A stretch of 64,000 nucleotides of DNA from Brevibacillus migulae (GTDB taxonomy: Bacteria; Bacillota; Bacilli; Brevibacillales; Brevibacillaceae): positions 94,322-158,321 of the forward strand of contig NZ_SDKD01000005.1 in NCBI RefSeq assembly GCF_004521915.1, in the 5' to 3' direction. Positions within the stretch are counted from its first letter, which is position 1. Each line of letters starts with the position of its first letter. Below, one piece after another: positions 39,693-49,247 of the stretch. Both the position numbers and the translations under genes were made by a program. The notes under the pieces were generated by a model, which was given only the letters and a program-made list of their open reading frames with translations, had not been told where the DNA came from and did not search any database.

Positions 39693-40691
39693 GTGGGAAA
39701 GGAAGAGCACCAACCAACAAGTGAAAAATTATTGCGAATACTGGCATTTACCTTGGCCATTACTCTGATGAGTGCAACGATGTTTAACCTTGTATTGCCC
39801 GAAATCACCATGGAGCTGCAATTGTCTCTTTCGCAGGCCAGCTGGATAACTTCTGGATTTTTGCTTGTTTATGCGATTGGCACGGTTATGTATGGAAAAC
39901 TGGCAGATACTTTTCGACTGAAAAATCTGCTCACATTCGGGTTCACGATGTTTGCGGTCGGTTCCGTGATCGGTCTATTCGCCCATGTTTTTTGGCTGGT
40001 GCTTCTCGGAAGGATCCTTCAGGCAGTGGGTGCAGCGGTTGTTCCTGCAGCTGCATCGATCATCCCGATTCGCTATTTTTCACCGGAGAAACGAGGCAGA
40101 GCCATGGGAATCGCGATGACTGGCCTTGCGATCGGAAGCGCGATTGGACCGATTGTCGCTTCGCTGGTCGTGAGCATCCTGCATTGGCGCTGGCTGTTTT
40201 GCATGCCGCTTCTGATATTGCTGACCCTTCCGAGGAAGGGGGGGAAACTCGCAGATGTAAAAGGAAATGCGTATCTAATCGTCGTGGCTTCGGCTCTGTT
40301 AGGGAGTTGCTTTCTTCTCATGTCTTTGTTCACGGGGAATTCGCCTCTGTTGATCGTGCTGTTTTTAATCCTCGGCAATGTAGGGCAAACGTTTATGATG
40401 ATCGGCTTATCGCATACCCTCTCGCGAACGCTTCCGCAAGATCAAACGGGTGTGGGAATGGGTTTCCTCTCGATGATGAACTTTATTGCTGGGGCCGTTT
40501 CCGCGGGAGTATATAGCCGGGTCGTTGATCAAGGAGCGCATACCCAATGGCTTCCTCTGCCTATGAACCCGGAGGCGTATGTATACAGCAATATCTATGT
40601 GGTGCTTCTGATGATCCACGTTAGCATCTTGTTCATTCATTATTTTCTGCGGCGAGAAAGGACGATGAAACATGCATACACAGCCAAATAA
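39693..40691 (+). pseudogene. DHA2-type MFS exporter with an internal in-frame deletion
   Basis: 332 residues, against about 450-480 for 14-helix DHA2/TetA(L)-type exporters. The N-terminal part aligns with that family through helix 6 (motif A GKLADTFRLKNLL, motif C-like GLAIGSAIGPIVASLV, HWRWLFCMPLLILLTLP). It then jumps directly to the sequence after helix 10-11 (KGGKLADVKGNAYLIVVA corresponds to the second GG-L-D-RG loop), continuing to the normal C-terminus (PMNPEAYVYSNIYVVLLM). About 120 residues, helices 7-10, are missing at about 40230-40245. The frame is intact, so it could still be expressed as a shortened protein; function is doubtful. It overlaps the downstream oxidoreductase by 20 nt. 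Confidence 0.6.
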
Positions 40692-41604
40692 AATGAAAGC
40701 AGCCGGCTTCTATTCGTATGGAACCCCGGAAGTTCTCCAACTCATTGAATTGGACCTCCCGCAGCCTGGTGAGGGGGAAGTGCGAGTACGGGTAAAAGCT
40801 GCGGGTGTCCAGCCGGTTGATTGTGCGATTCGTACAGGATGGACGCCACCAGGGGTAAATATTACGTTTCCTCATGTGACGGGCGGAGAATTTGCAGGTG
40901 TCATCGATCAAATCGGAGAGGGTGTCACGAGCTTTGCGGTGGGCGATGAAGTGCTTGGCTTTCGAACGCAATTCACATACGCGGAATACTTGGTCGTTTC
41001 TGTTGATCAGATCGTCCGTAAGCCGGAAGCCATGCCTTGGGCGGTTGCTGGGGGACTTTCTGGAGCTGGACAGACCGCCCATACCGCACTCGAGGAATTG
41101 GGTGTCCGCAGGGGAGATACGCTCCTGATCAACGGTGCGGCTGGCGGTGTGGGGACAGTTGCCGTGCAAATCGCCCGCGAGTGGGGAGCCACAGTAATCG
41201 GTACGGCCAGTGAGGCGAATCATGACTATTTGCGGGCTTTAGGCGCCATCCCGGTGATGTATGGGGAAGGACTCTTGGATCGTCTCCGGGCCGTTGCGCC
41301 GCATGGTATCGATGTTGCCCTGGATGCTGCCAGTGCAGACGGGCTTCGTGTGGCTGCACAGCTTGTGCCGGATAAAAACCGGGTAGGGACGATTTTTGCC
41401 TACGAGCTCGCGGATGAGCTGGGTGTCCGGTGGATCCGCAGTAATCGATCCGCCGCACGACTTGCTAAGCTTGTAGCGCTATACAATGAAGGAAAGCTGC
41501 ATATCCATATCCGAAAAACGTTTCCTCTCGAACAAGCTGCTGACGCGCATCGGGAAATTGAGACCGGACATGGTCGGGGCAAAATCGTCCTGCAAATGGA
41601 TTAA
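40672..41604 (+). CDS. Quinone oxidoreductase-like medium-chain dehydrogenase
   Basis: 310 residues. Zinc-independent MDR: KAAGFYSYGTPEVLQLIEL at the start, GEVRVRVKAAGVQPVDCAIRTG, GGEFAGVIDQIGEGV, and the NADPH fold LLINGAAGGVGTVAVQIAREWGATVIGTAS. No structural-zinc cysteine cluster. It reduces quinones or enones with NAD(P)H. It overlaps the exporter gene by 20 nt, so both are probably controlled by the divergent LysR. Confidence 0.9.
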   Translation: MHTQPNKMKAAGFYSYGTPEVLQLIELDLPQPGEGEVRVRVKAAGVQPVDCAIRTGWTPPGVNITFPHVTGGEFAGVIDQIGEGVTSFAVGDEVLGFRTQFTYAEYLVVSVDQIVRKPEAMPWAVAGGLSGAGQTAHTALEELGVRRGDTLLINGAAGGVGTVAVQIAREWGATVIGTASEANHDYLRALGAIPVMYGEGLLDRLRAVAPHGIDVALDAASADGLRVAAQLVPDKNRVGTIFAYELADELGVRWIRSNRSAARLAKLVALYNEGKLHIHIRKTFPLEQAADAHREIETGHGRGKIVLQMD

Positions 41605-41634
41605 AAAGCAAAACCGCCTCCAAAAAGGAGACGG
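41605..41634 (-). terminator. Terminator for the diguanylate cyclase transcript
   Basis: Read on the minus strand: CCGTCTCC / GGAGGCGG stem (one G-T pair), T5 loop, followed by TTTT-GC-TTTTT. It lies 210 nt beyond the cyclase stop. Confidence 0.6.
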
Positions 41635-41843
41635 CCGTGTCGGGTTCAGTGCGATGGGGTGCTAACGATCATCATTTGCGGCGCATCTACCTCCAAAAGA
41701 GCTAGATCAAACCTACTTGAGATCTTACAACCCTTCTGCGGTGAGACTTATAACATCCATGGCGCATCGCCTCCAAGAGTCGAAAAACCATTGATCAAGC
41801 TCACCGAACCCGACAATTGTAGAATAACCGATACCGGCAAATT

Positions 41844-43349
41844 CTATTCTTCGATGAGCAAAAGTGCATGGCTTTTTGATCTTGACTTCTCCTGATACAT
41901 TTCCACATCCGCTTTTCTGATGATTTCCTCTACAGACAAATCCATCCCAGAGCGGTAGTGAAACAGGCCGTGGCTAAAGGAGATCTGATAAGGCCTTTGC
42001 TGTTGTACGCTTGTTTCAGCAAATGCTTCCCGTATGTTTTCGCAAATTGTCTGTACTTCTATAAGTTGTTTATGGAAAAACAAAATGATAAACTCATCCC
42101 CGCCATATCGGAAAAGCACGTCATCCTTCCCGATATGGCTCTGGATGAGATTGCCTGCCGTCTTGATCAAATGATCCCCTTCGGTATGACCATACGTATC
42201 GTTTACTGCCTTTAACTTGTTCACATCAATAAAACATACAATAAACTCTAATGGTTCAGTTTTCGCTCGATCGAGTGTCTCTTGCAAACATTCAATTCCA
42301 CCTCTGCGATTCATGACACCCGTAAGCATATCCAATGAGGCGCGTCGGGTTAATTCCTCCTCCATTTTTTTCATTTCGGTAATATCGGTTAAACCCGTTA
42401 AAATACATTTCTCGTTTGCATAGTCAATCAATTCGAAATTGGCCAGTACCCAACGAGTATCATCAGGTGTGAGAGATTGCTCCATGATGAAATTTTTGAT
42501 GGACTTGCTTTGACTGAGTTCAGCCAAGACGGATTGTTTCTCTTCTTTCGATTGAAAGATGTGCGGTTCATCTAGCGTAGGCTCTATTTTTAGCGTAGAC
42601 TGAAAATACTCTCTGGCACTTTGATTCACTAGCAAAATTTTCCCATCCTGTGCGCTCGACAGAAGCAGGGGAAATGGATTCATATCAAAGAGCCTCAGCA
42701 GGTTTTCCTGATTTTCCGTTAGCTTTTTCTGATCCAGGAAACGATGCTGCCTGAGCGAATAGGAGCTGAATGAAATAAGCAAGGCACATCCTACAGCGAT
42801 TGTCGTATTAATCTGACTGGACAAATTGGTGTAAAGATTCAAACGAATCATATTGAGACCAATCAGAAACACTGCATGGTTCAATAAAAGGATCATCAAG
42901 AACCGCTTCGGTGGAATGGGAAATACCGCCGCAACCGTAATGATGATGAGGATGTAGGCATCGATGTTGCCCGCTAATCGTTGGCTGTTGAGGGAACCGA
43001 GTGCTCCCATGAAAATATAGGAGAACAGATATACATCAATCAAGATAGCAGCATAGGGGGAACCAATAAAACTATGTGAAAGGCTTTTCATTTTGCGATA
43101 GAAAATGAAATAACAAACAGATAGCAGCAAACCTGCGAGGTGGACACCCACTAGTGAATAACGAAAGACGAGATCAGGTACATGTCGATAGAGAAAGAAA
43201 TCGGCATAAAAATAATACAGATAAAGGAGCATAAGCGTAACGGAGCTCAACTTCAATCTGTAAAACAACAATTCGTGATTTTCTGCTTGAAAATCTTTTC
43301 GTTCCTCGAATGAATTTGACTGGTAAAATTTACGCAATAGTGAAAACAA
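41844..43349 (-). CDS. Membrane-bound PAS-GGDEF diguanylate cyclase
   Basis: 501 residues. Residues 30-195 hold about six transmembrane helices. A PAS-like domain follows (LLRLFDMNPFPLLLSSAQDGKILLVNQSAREYF, about 215-330), then a GGDEF domain at 335-500 with intact active site RYGGDEFIILF. It makes c-di-GMP from two GTP at the membrane. The inhibitory I-site (RxxD five residues before GGDEF) reads GKDD, so allosteric product inhibition by the classical site appears lost. In the same window a c-di-GMP riboswitch precedes the Tad pilus operon. Confidence 0.92.
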   Translation of the reverse strand: MFSLLRKFYQSNSFEERKDFQAENHELLFYRLKLSSVTLMLLYLYYFYADFFLYRHVPDLVFRYSLVGVHLAGLLLSVCYFIFYRKMKSLSHSFIGSPYAAILIDVYLFSYIFMGALGSLNSQRLAGNIDAYILIIITVAAVFPIPPKRFLMILLLNHAVFLIGLNMIRLNLYTNLSSQINTTIAVGCALLISFSSYSLRQHRFLDQKKLTENQENLLRLFDMNPFPLLLSSAQDGKILLVNQSAREYFQSTLKIEPTLDEPHIFQSKEEKQSVLAELSQSKSIKNFIMEQSLTPDDTRWVLANFELIDYANEKCILTGLTDITEMKKMEEELTRRASLDMLTGVMNRRGGIECLQETLDRAKTEPLEFIVCFIDVNKLKAVNDTYGHTEGDHLIKTAGNLIQSHIGKDDVLFRYGGDEFIILFFHKQLIEVQTICENIREAFAETSVQQQRPYQISFSHGLFHYRSGMDLSVEEIIRKADVEMYQEKSRSKSHALLLIEE

Positions 43350-43506
43350 CCGTATCCTATCCTTTGTTAGGTATTATGGATTATTGTACCATAATAACAT
43401 GAGGGAAACGGTTAATTTTGTATGACTTCATTAATAGGTCATTCGTACCAATTGTTGCTGCATTGTGGTAATCATGGTAATGGAAATTCGAAAGGAGATG
43501 GATGGA

Positions 43507-43941
43507 GTGGACAACGTTACCAAAGTGTTCATAGAGAAGCCAGCAAGTGACGTGTTTGAAGCATTTGTAGACCCGGCGAAGATCGGCAACTTTTGGTTTT
43601 CATCCAGTTCGGATAGATGGGAACAGGGAAAAACGATTACCTTGACATACGTGGAGTACAATGCTGAATTAGCAATTGAAATCCTGGAAGTAGAACCCAA
43701 CGAAAAAATCGTATTCCGGTGGGGAGCGAATGGCGAAGGGCATATTGTCACGATTTTGCTGAGAAAAATGGGGAATTCAAATACCTTGATTGAGGTGACA
43801 GAAGCAGGTTTTCAGGAAAATGACGAGAATGTTGTCGTTCAGTTATTGGACAATAAAGAAGGCTGGGTATTTATGTTAACCTGCCTAAAAGCCTATCTTG
43901 AATTCGGCGTCACCCGCTTGCGTACTGGACTGGCCAAATGA
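43507..43941 (+). CDS. AHSA1/SRPBCC-domain protein
   Basis: 144 residues from the GTG at 43507, preceded by AAAGGAG at 43491-43497 (9-nt spacing); in-frame ATGs upstream lie at or before the Shine-Dalgarno. SRPBCC fold: VTKVFIEKPASDVFEAFVDPAKIGNFWFS at the start, YVEYNAELAIEILEVEPNEKIVFRW in the middle and the long C-terminal helix with GWVFMLTCLKAYLEFG. Ligand unknown. Single gene followed by a terminator. Confidence 0.87.
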   Translation: MDNVTKVFIEKPASDVFEAFVDPAKIGNFWFSSSSDRWEQGKTITLTYVEYNAELAIEILEVEPNEKIVFRWGANGEGHIVTILLRKMGNSNTLIEVTEAGFQENDENVVVQLLDNKEGWVFMLTCLKAYLEFGVTRLRTGLAK

Positions 43942-44010
43942 GGGGTTAGAGAGCAAACCAAAACGATGAGACGATAAGGTCTCTGAATTGATGAGCAAAT
44001 AACGATATAT

Positions 44011-44059
44011 CGGCCGAAGTGACTCATTCTGATTCGAATGGTCATTTCGGCCATTTTTT
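44011..44059 (+). terminator. Terminator with long branched hairpin
   Basis: GGCCGAAGTGAC / GTCATTTCGGCC stem (one G-T pair) with an inner CATTC/GAATG stem, followed by six T. It separates the AHSA1 gene from the coat operon. Confidence 0.8.
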
Positions 44060-44157
44060 ATGGGGAAAAGGAGAAGCCAGGTGTCAGGTCAACCGTATAA
44101 GTCAATGCCGTTAGGAAAAAATACCTGTATTGATTGATGGAGGAGGTCACTCACTGG

Positions 44158-44403
44158 GTGAACAATCAGGTATTAGCCGCTCACGAATCGTTGGAAATCC
44201 ATGAGGTGCTCAATTTCAAAACACTGTGTCTGGCAAAGTCAAAACTCATGCAAGGTCTGGTATTCGACCAAGAATTAAGAGCTTTGATGCAAAAAGATGT
44301 GCAGCAATCGACACAAGCCATCGCAGAACTTCAAGCTGTCTATGCAAAAGCACCTTTTCAAGCGCCAGTTCCGCAAAACCGTCCGACTCCGATTATCGAG
44401 TGA
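44158..44403 (+). CDS. yraG: Small spore-coat-associated protein (YraG-like)
   Basis: 81 residues from the GTG at 44158, 10 nt after AGGAGGT; an upstream TTG (44134) precedes that Shine-Dalgarno and is rejected. Sequence [42 protein letters not shown] is closely similar to the 64-residue protein at 45969 (LHETLEVHEIAAFKALCLTKSKTM), showing an internal duplication in the operon. Order and sizes match my recollection of the B. subtilis yraG-yraF-adhB-yraE-yraD cluster. Likely mother-cell expressed. Confidence 0.7.
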   Translation: MNNQVLAAHESLEIHEVLNFKTLCLAKSKLMQGLVFDQELRALMQKDVQQSTQAIAELQAVYAKAPFQAPVPQNRPTPIIE

Positions 44404-44416
44404 AGGGATGAAGCAT

Positions 44417-44806
44417 ATGAACCATGACTACTTAGATCCGATAAACTCCTTGCATGTGCCTGAGCTGGCAGATACGACGTTTGCCATGGATTTTCTCATT
44501 CGCGCCAAGGAAGGCGTCCGAAATCTCGCTTTCGCCTTGACGGAAACGGCTTCTCCGGACGCGCGTGCGGTGCTGCGCAATCAACTCCGGCAAGCGATTG
44601 CGATGCATCAGGAGATCACGGAGCTGATGCTCAGAAAAAAGTGGTTTCATCCTTATGAGTTACAAGAGCAGTATCAGTTGGACATGCTTTCTGCGAACAA
44701 TACCGTACTCATTGGGCAAATGAATTTATTCCCGGATGATACCTCAAGAATAGGGATGTTTGATCGAACACCCGATGACGCGAATCATGGAGGAGCACTT
44801 ACATGA
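44417..44806 (+). CDS. yraF: CotF-family spore coat protein (YraF-like)
   Basis: 129 residues; ATG at 44417 with AAGGGA 8 nt upstream is preferred over the frame extension. Coat protein F family: [64 protein letters not shown] is a ferritin-like helical pair. Paralogous to the protein at 46173 (VVAMDLLISAKSAVRNYALAVTE). Its stop overlaps the alcohol dehydrogenase start as ATGA. Confidence 0.8.
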   Translation: MNHDYLDPINSLHVPELADTTFAMDFLIRAKEGVRNLAFALTETASPDARAVLRNQLRQAIAMHQEITELMLRKKWFHPYELQEQYQLDMLSANNTVLIGQMNLFPDDTSRIGMFDRTPDDANHGGALT

Positions 44807-45939
44807 AGGCTGTTACGTATCAAGGCATTAAAAATGTTGTGGTCAAAGACGTGCCGGACCCAAGGATCGAGAAGCCGGATGACATGATCGTCAAAATCAC
44901 TTCTACCGCCATTTGCGGGTCAGACCTTCACCTGATTCATGGCATGATTCCCAATCTTCAGGAGGATTATGTGATCGGTCATGAACCGATGGGCATCGTG
45001 GAAGAGGTAGGGCCAGGGGTAACAAAGCTGAAAAAAGGGGATCGCGTCATTATCCCTTTTACGATTGCGTGCGGCGAATGTTTTTATTGCAAGAATCAGC
45101 TGGAGAGCCAGTGCGATCAATCCAACGAAAATGGCGAGATGGGTGCCTATTTTGGCTATTCAGGTTCGACGGGCGGATATGCAGGCGGTCAGGCGGAGTA
45201 TCTGCGTGTCCCTTTCGCAAACTTTACGCATTTCAAAATACCGGAAAACTGCGAAGTACCGGATGAACAGCTGTGCCTGATATCGGACGCCATGTCCACC
45301 GCTTTTTGGACAGTGGATAACGCTGGCGTAAAGAGTGGCGATACCGTAATCGTGCTTGGCTGCGGTCCGGTTGGATTGCTCACACAGAAATTCTGCTGGT
45401 TAAAAGGCGCAAAGCGTGTCATCGCGGTAGACTATGTGGACTACCGTTTGCAGCACGCCAAAAAGACAAACCTCGTGGAAATTGTGAACTTTGAACAAGA
45501 GCCCAACATCGGCAACCACCTGAAAGAAATCACCAATGGGGGAGCCGATGTAGTGATTGATGCGGTGGGAATGGATGGCAAGATGAGTGATCTGGAGTTT
45601 CTTGCGAGTGGAATGAAGCTGCAGGGAGGCACAATCAGTGCACTGGTCATCGCGACGCAAGCCGTGCGCAAGGGGGGAACGATCCAGATCACGGGGGCAT
45701 ACGGGGGGAGATATCACGCGTTCCCGCTGGGCGACATCATGCAGCGCAATATTACCATTCGCTCCGGACAGGCCCCCGTCATTCATTACATGCCCCATAT
45801 GTATGAGTTAGTCACATCCGGGAAAGTCGACCCAAGCGATGTGATCACGCATGTCCTGCCGCTTGACCAAGCCAAGCACGGGTATGAAGTTTTCGATACG
45901 AAGATGGACAACTGCATTAAAGTGGTACTGAAGCCATAA
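44803..45939 (+). CDS. adhB: Zinc-dependent alcohol dehydrogenase (AdhB-like)
   Basis: 378 residues. Catalytic zinc site [12 protein letters not shown] and [12 protein letters not shown], structural zinc cluster [22 protein letters not shown] fold [17 protein letters not shown]. The long form with [19 protein letters not shown] is that of formaldehyde-dehydrogenase-like ADHs and matches the length of B. subtilis AdhB. Sits between two YraG/F-type pairs in a coat operon. Confidence 0.9.
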   Translation: MKAVTYQGIKNVVVKDVPDPRIEKPDDMIVKITSTAICGSDLHLIHGMIPNLQEDYVIGHEPMGIVEEVGPGVTKLKKGDRVIIPFTIACGECFYCKNQLESQCDQSNENGEMGAYFGYSGSTGGYAGGQAEYLRVPFANFTHFKIPENCEVPDEQLCLISDAMSTAFWTVDNAGVKSGDTVIVLGCGPVGLLTQKFCWLKGAKRVIAVDYVDYRLQHAKKTNLVEIVNFEQEPNIGNHLKEITNGGADVVIDAVGMDGKMSDLEFLASGMKLQGGTISALVIATQAVRKGGTIQITGAYGGRYHAFPLGDIMQRNITIRSGQAPVIHYMPHMYELVTSGKVDPSDVITHVLPLDQAKHGYEVFDTKMDNCIKVVLKP

Positions 45940-45968
45940 GCAAAAATGAAAAGAAGGGACGATGCGAT

Positions 45969-46163
45969 ATGGCGTATGCCCTGCATGAAACGCTGGAAGT
46001 GCATGAAATAGCAGCCTTCAAAGCATTATGCCTGACGAAATCAAAGACCATGCGCGCACTGGTAAGTGACCCGGAGCTAAAACAACTTATGGCCATGGAC
46101 GCCGAAATCTCAACCCGTCAGATTCAAGAGCTTTCCGCAATTTTATCCAAGGCCAGTCATTAG
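45969..46163 (+). CDS. yraE: Small spore-coat-associated protein (YraE-like)
   Basis: 64 residues, ATG 9 nt after AGAAGGGA. Paralogue of the 44158 protein: LHETLEVHEIAAFKALCLTKSKTMRALVSDPELKQLMAMD aligns over almost its full length. Followed after 9 nt by the second CotF-like gene. Confidence 0.72.
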   Translation: MAYALHETLEVHEIAAFKALCLTKSKTMRALVSDPELKQLMAMDAEISTRQIQELSAILSKASH

Positions 46164-46172
46164 GAGGAAGCG

Positions 46173-46472
46173 ATGAATTCATTGGTGGAATATTTAACCG
46201 GGATGGATACGTTAACCGATCAGGTGGTCGCGATGGATTTGCTGATCTCAGCAAAAAGTGCGGTACGGAACTATGCGTTGGCCGTCACGGAAGCTGTCAC
46301 CCCGGAGATCAAGGATACGCTCATCAAACATCTGGAAGAGGCGATCGACATGCATGAGCGAGTCATTTCGTACATGATGGAGCGCGGACTCTATAAGCCG
46401 TGGGAAGTAAGCGAACAGAGTCAAATGGATTTGCAAAACATGAATACGGCAGCAAATGCCCCACTGTTGTAA
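46173..46472 (+). CDS. yraD: CotF-family spore coat protein (YraD-like)
   Basis: 99 residues, TAGGAGG 7 nt upstream of ATG. Helical CotF-type protein (AMDLLISAKSAVRNYALAVTEAVTPEIKDTLIKHLEEAIDMHERVISYMMERGLY). Paralogue of 44417; last gene of the operon. It converges with the transporter gene at 46483. Confidence 0.8.
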   Translation: MNSLVEYLTGMDTLTDQVVAMDLLISAKSAVRNYALAVTEAVTPEIKDTLIKHLEEAIDMHERVISYMMERGLYKPWEVSEQSQMDLQNMNTAANAPLL

Positions 46473-46482
46473 ATCGATAGCA

Positions 46483-47517
46483 TTACATTCGCGGCAGCCT
46501 GGGCAAGGGGAACTTGAGCGAGACGCGAAGGATGGTCGCCAAACCAAGATATCCAAACAGCGGGTAAAAGAACAACAGCAGCTGGGAATAGCCGATCAGG
46601 CAGAAGAGGAAACTGACCAGAAACAACACGAGGTACAAGGTGTGTTCCTGAACCGTAAAGATTTCTCGCAGTTGCTGAGTGATCCCGAAAATGTTGGAGA
46701 TCAGCGTCGTGAAAATTTCTGCGTACAAGACGAGAACAAAAAACAGCTGAAGCATTTGGCTCCAGTCTTCTGTCAGATAGACCATGGGAACATCCAGCAT
46801 CCTGACATCATCCCAGTGCGAGAGCATGGCGCCATGGGCAACAATCAGCATAAAGCCGAGACCCGCTCCACCCAAGATTGCTGCTCGTTTTAAAATGCTT
46901 ACATCCCGTACATGGGAGCCAATGGGAACCAAGACGGATTGAGCCATCGCCAGATTGAACGAGACATACAGAATGGCTTTCCACACAAAGGAAAAATCAT
47001 GAGGACGGTCTTCCGGTACCGGATTGCTCACGTCCCCAGTTGCCAGAATCAGAAAGGAAAAAAGCAGCATCATGGGAACGACGATGGAGTTAACCGCCAA
47101 AAGCTGATTTAACCCCTTCGACAGAACCAGCAGGGACAATACAATTGTCAGGATGACCCCCAGTAAATAGGGAACACCAAATTTTTCATCAAGTACAGAA
47201 CCAGAGCCCGCCAGCATGACCGTCGTCACACCCAACAGCGTAATGAATACGAGCAGGTTCACCACTCTGCCAATGATCGGACCAAACATGGCGTTGTTAA
47301 ACGATTCATAGGATCTTGCCCCGATTTTGTGCGCATAGAGCATCATTTTGTAACCCAGCCAAACGAATAAGCAGGTGGCCAGAAAGATCCCGATAGTGCC
47401 CCAATGTCCGTAGGAAGTAAAAAACGCAAGAATTTCCTGTCCGCTGGCAAAGCCTGCCCCTACGACCGTCCCGATGTAAGTAGCAGCGATTTGAATGCTT
47501 TTTCCCCATTTGCGCAT
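46483..47517 (-). CDS. ykvI: YkvI-family membrane transporter
   Basis: 344 residues from the ATG at 47517 (GGAAAGGA upstream); a 48-codon extension that runs through the terminator hairpin is rejected. The start KSIQIAATYIGTVVGAGFASGQEILAFF is the signature of the YkvI family in the APC/LeuT-like superfamily, with about ten further hydrophobic spans. Substrate unknown. Confidence 0.85.
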   Translation of the reverse strand: MRKWGKSIQIAATYIGTVVGAGFASGQEILAFFTSYGHWGTIGIFLATCLFVWLGYKMMLYAHKIGARSYESFNNAMFGPIIGRVVNLLVFITLLGVTTVMLAGSGSVLDEKFGVPYLLGVILTIVLSLLVLSKGLNQLLAVNSIVVPMMLLFSFLILATGDVSNPVPEDRPHDFSFVWKAILYVSFNLAMAQSVLVPIGSHVRDVSILKRAAILGGAGLGFMLIVAHGAMLSHWDDVRMLDVPMVYLTEDWSQMLQLFFVLVLYAEIFTTLISNIFGITQQLREIFTVQEHTLYLVLFLVSFLFCLIGYSQLLLFFYPLFGYLGLATILRVSLKFPLPRLPRM

Positions 47518-47581
47518 TCTCGACAATCCTTTCCAAAACAAGCTGGTACATATGTATGAGACAACCCGCACAAAAAAGAAC

Positions 47582-47612
47582 GGACGGCTCGAGAAAGCCG
47601 TCCATTTTTTTC
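47582..47612 (-). terminator. Terminator between two minus-strand transporter genes
   Basis: GGACGGCT / AGCCGTCC stem with A-run and T-run flanks; on the minus strand it ends the upstream permease transcript. Confidence 0.8.
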
Positions 47613-47626
47613 CTTTTGAATGGAGT

Positions 47627-49024
47627 TTATATGAGTAACATAGCCACGACGGTGGTGACAAGAAGGCCGATCATGACGGGATACAGGTTGCGCCTCGCCA
47701 ATTCAAAAGGGTCGACTCCGCAGATCGCGGCGGCGGGAATCAAGGCCCAGGGAATGAGCGTGCCGCCTCCCACCCATATGGCCGCTACCTGACCTAAAGC
47801 GGTAAGCGTATCGATCCCTGTACCAAGGGATGTAGCGAATAACTGGGCAACCGATCCTGCCAGCGTGATGCCGGAGAAACCGGATCCGTCCAAGCCGGTG
47901 ATGACGCCTACAAGCGTGAGGGTAACGGCAGCAATCTCTTTATTCAAAGGAATGGTATGAGCCAAAGCGATGCCCAGATCATTTACAATCCCTTGTGAAC
48001 CAGGAGGCAATACCTCCCCAAACACCTTCACAAAGCCACTGTCGCCCATATAAAAGAAAGCAGCGATGGGAATGACAGGCCCAAACACTTTAAACCCGAA
48101 TTGAAACCCTTGAATCAAGTAATCCGTCACTTTTTCCAAGCCACCCGTTTGATGCGCGAAGAGACTGACGAGTATGAGGATCAGCAAAGAAGTGCCGCCG
48201 ACGAGTGCCGTGGCATCCCCTCCCCGTAAATCAAAAGCAAACATGGCGATCACGTCTGCTGCAAACAGCAAGGGCACCAAGACTGCAAACGTTCGACGAA
48301 TCAAGCGGGGAATTTCCACGTGAACAGATTGTTTTTCCGCTTCAATCCGCGCAATCCGCTCTTGCGACATTGCCAGGGTGCCTTTCCTAAGATCGCGGCG
48401 GAGCAGCCAAAACGCGCTGAGGGTCGTCACCAAGCCCATCACTGCAACAAGCGGGACACTGGCAGCGAGGACATCTCCCACGGGAATACCCGCTGCTTTT
48501 GCTGTTAAGGTCGGTGCTCCTTGGATAATATAATCACCAGATAGCGCAATTCCGTGTCCAAATAGGTTCATTGCCACAGCCACACCCAAGGCAGGCAAAC
48601 CGACGCGAATGGCGACTGGGAGCATTACCGCGCCTACCAATGCGACAGCGGGAGAGGGCCAGAAAAACCAAGAGATGGTCATCATGACAATGCCAATGAT
48701 CCAATACGCCATCGAAGCATTCCGGATCAGGAATGTCATGGGCCGAATCATCGTTTCGTTGATCCCTGTTTCCGTCAAGACATGACTCATCGCGACGATT
48801 ATACAGATGACCAGAATGGTGGGCAAGAGCTCGGTGATTGCAAAAATAAAGCTGCCAAAAATGCCGCCGACCGATTGGGTGATCGAACCGGTAGCTGTCA
48901 ATCCGAGTAGGGCAACCCCGACGATACAGACCAAACTCGTATCTCGACGAAAGAGCATCATGAGGATGATGAATAATACAAAAAGTACATAAACACCGTG
49001 CAGCAAGATGAGATCAACACCCAT
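47627..49024 (-). CDS. Predicted ion-transporter-superfamily permease
   Basis: 465 residues with at least 11 hydrophobic spans. Re-entrant-type GP/SG-rich loops are visible (FWPSPAVALVGAVMLP, GLDGSGFSGITLAGSVAQ), as in IT-superfamily carriers such as GntP, NhaD or DctM types. I cannot name the substrate. Monocistronic between two terminators/promoter regions. Confidence 0.75.
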   Translation of the reverse strand: MGVDLILLHGVYVLFVLFIILMMLFRRDTSLVCIVGVALLGLTATGSITQSVGGIFGSFIFAITELLPTILVICIIVAMSHVLTETGINETMIRPMTFLIRNASMAYWIIGIVMMTISWFFWPSPAVALVGAVMLPVAIRVGLPALGVAVAMNLFGHGIALSGDYIIQGAPTLTAKAAGIPVGDVLAASVPLVAVMGLVTTLSAFWLLRRDLRKGTLAMSQERIARIEAEKQSVHVEIPRLIRRTFAVLVPLLFAADVIAMFAFDLRGGDATALVGGTSLLILILVSLFAHQTGGLEKVTDYLIQGFQFGFKVFGPVIPIAAFFYMGDSGFVKVFGEVLPPGSQGIVNDLGIALAHTIPLNKEIAAVTLTLVGVITGLDGSGFSGITLAGSVAQLFATSLGTGIDTLTALGQVAAIWVGGGTLIPWALIPAAAICGVDPFELARRNLYPVMIGLLVTTVVAMLLI

Positions 49025-49247
49025 GCCTTCACCCTCCTTTTTACGTAAGCAGGACTAAAGCCCTTTGCCAGCAGAATATGCATGTGTCTGGGCTTAGGTG
49101 AAAGCGGATAGATACCCCATTAGAGCAAGAGGAAAAGTGGAGAAAGCTGGTATTCTCACAGCGATTATGTCACTATACATATGTATGAAATGTTGAGAGG
49201 AGGGGGGCGTCTTTGCGATAAGCAACACGCGAAACGCCGATTCAGCG

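Noticed and set aside
41680..41780. Two copies of GGCGCATC followed by CCTCC in the 239-bp gap, which on the minus strand give Shine-Dalgarno plus short peptides (about 29 and 5 codons).
   Set aside because: Spacing between GGAGG and ATG is only 3-5 nt, peptides are not alike in frame, and no processing genes are nearby. Probably chance or a decayed duplication.
46456..46893. Plus-strand frame of about 145 codons opposite the YkvI-like transporter.
   Set aside because: Hydrophilic, Gln/Lys-rich shadow of a membrane-protein gene, with no Shine-Dalgarno.
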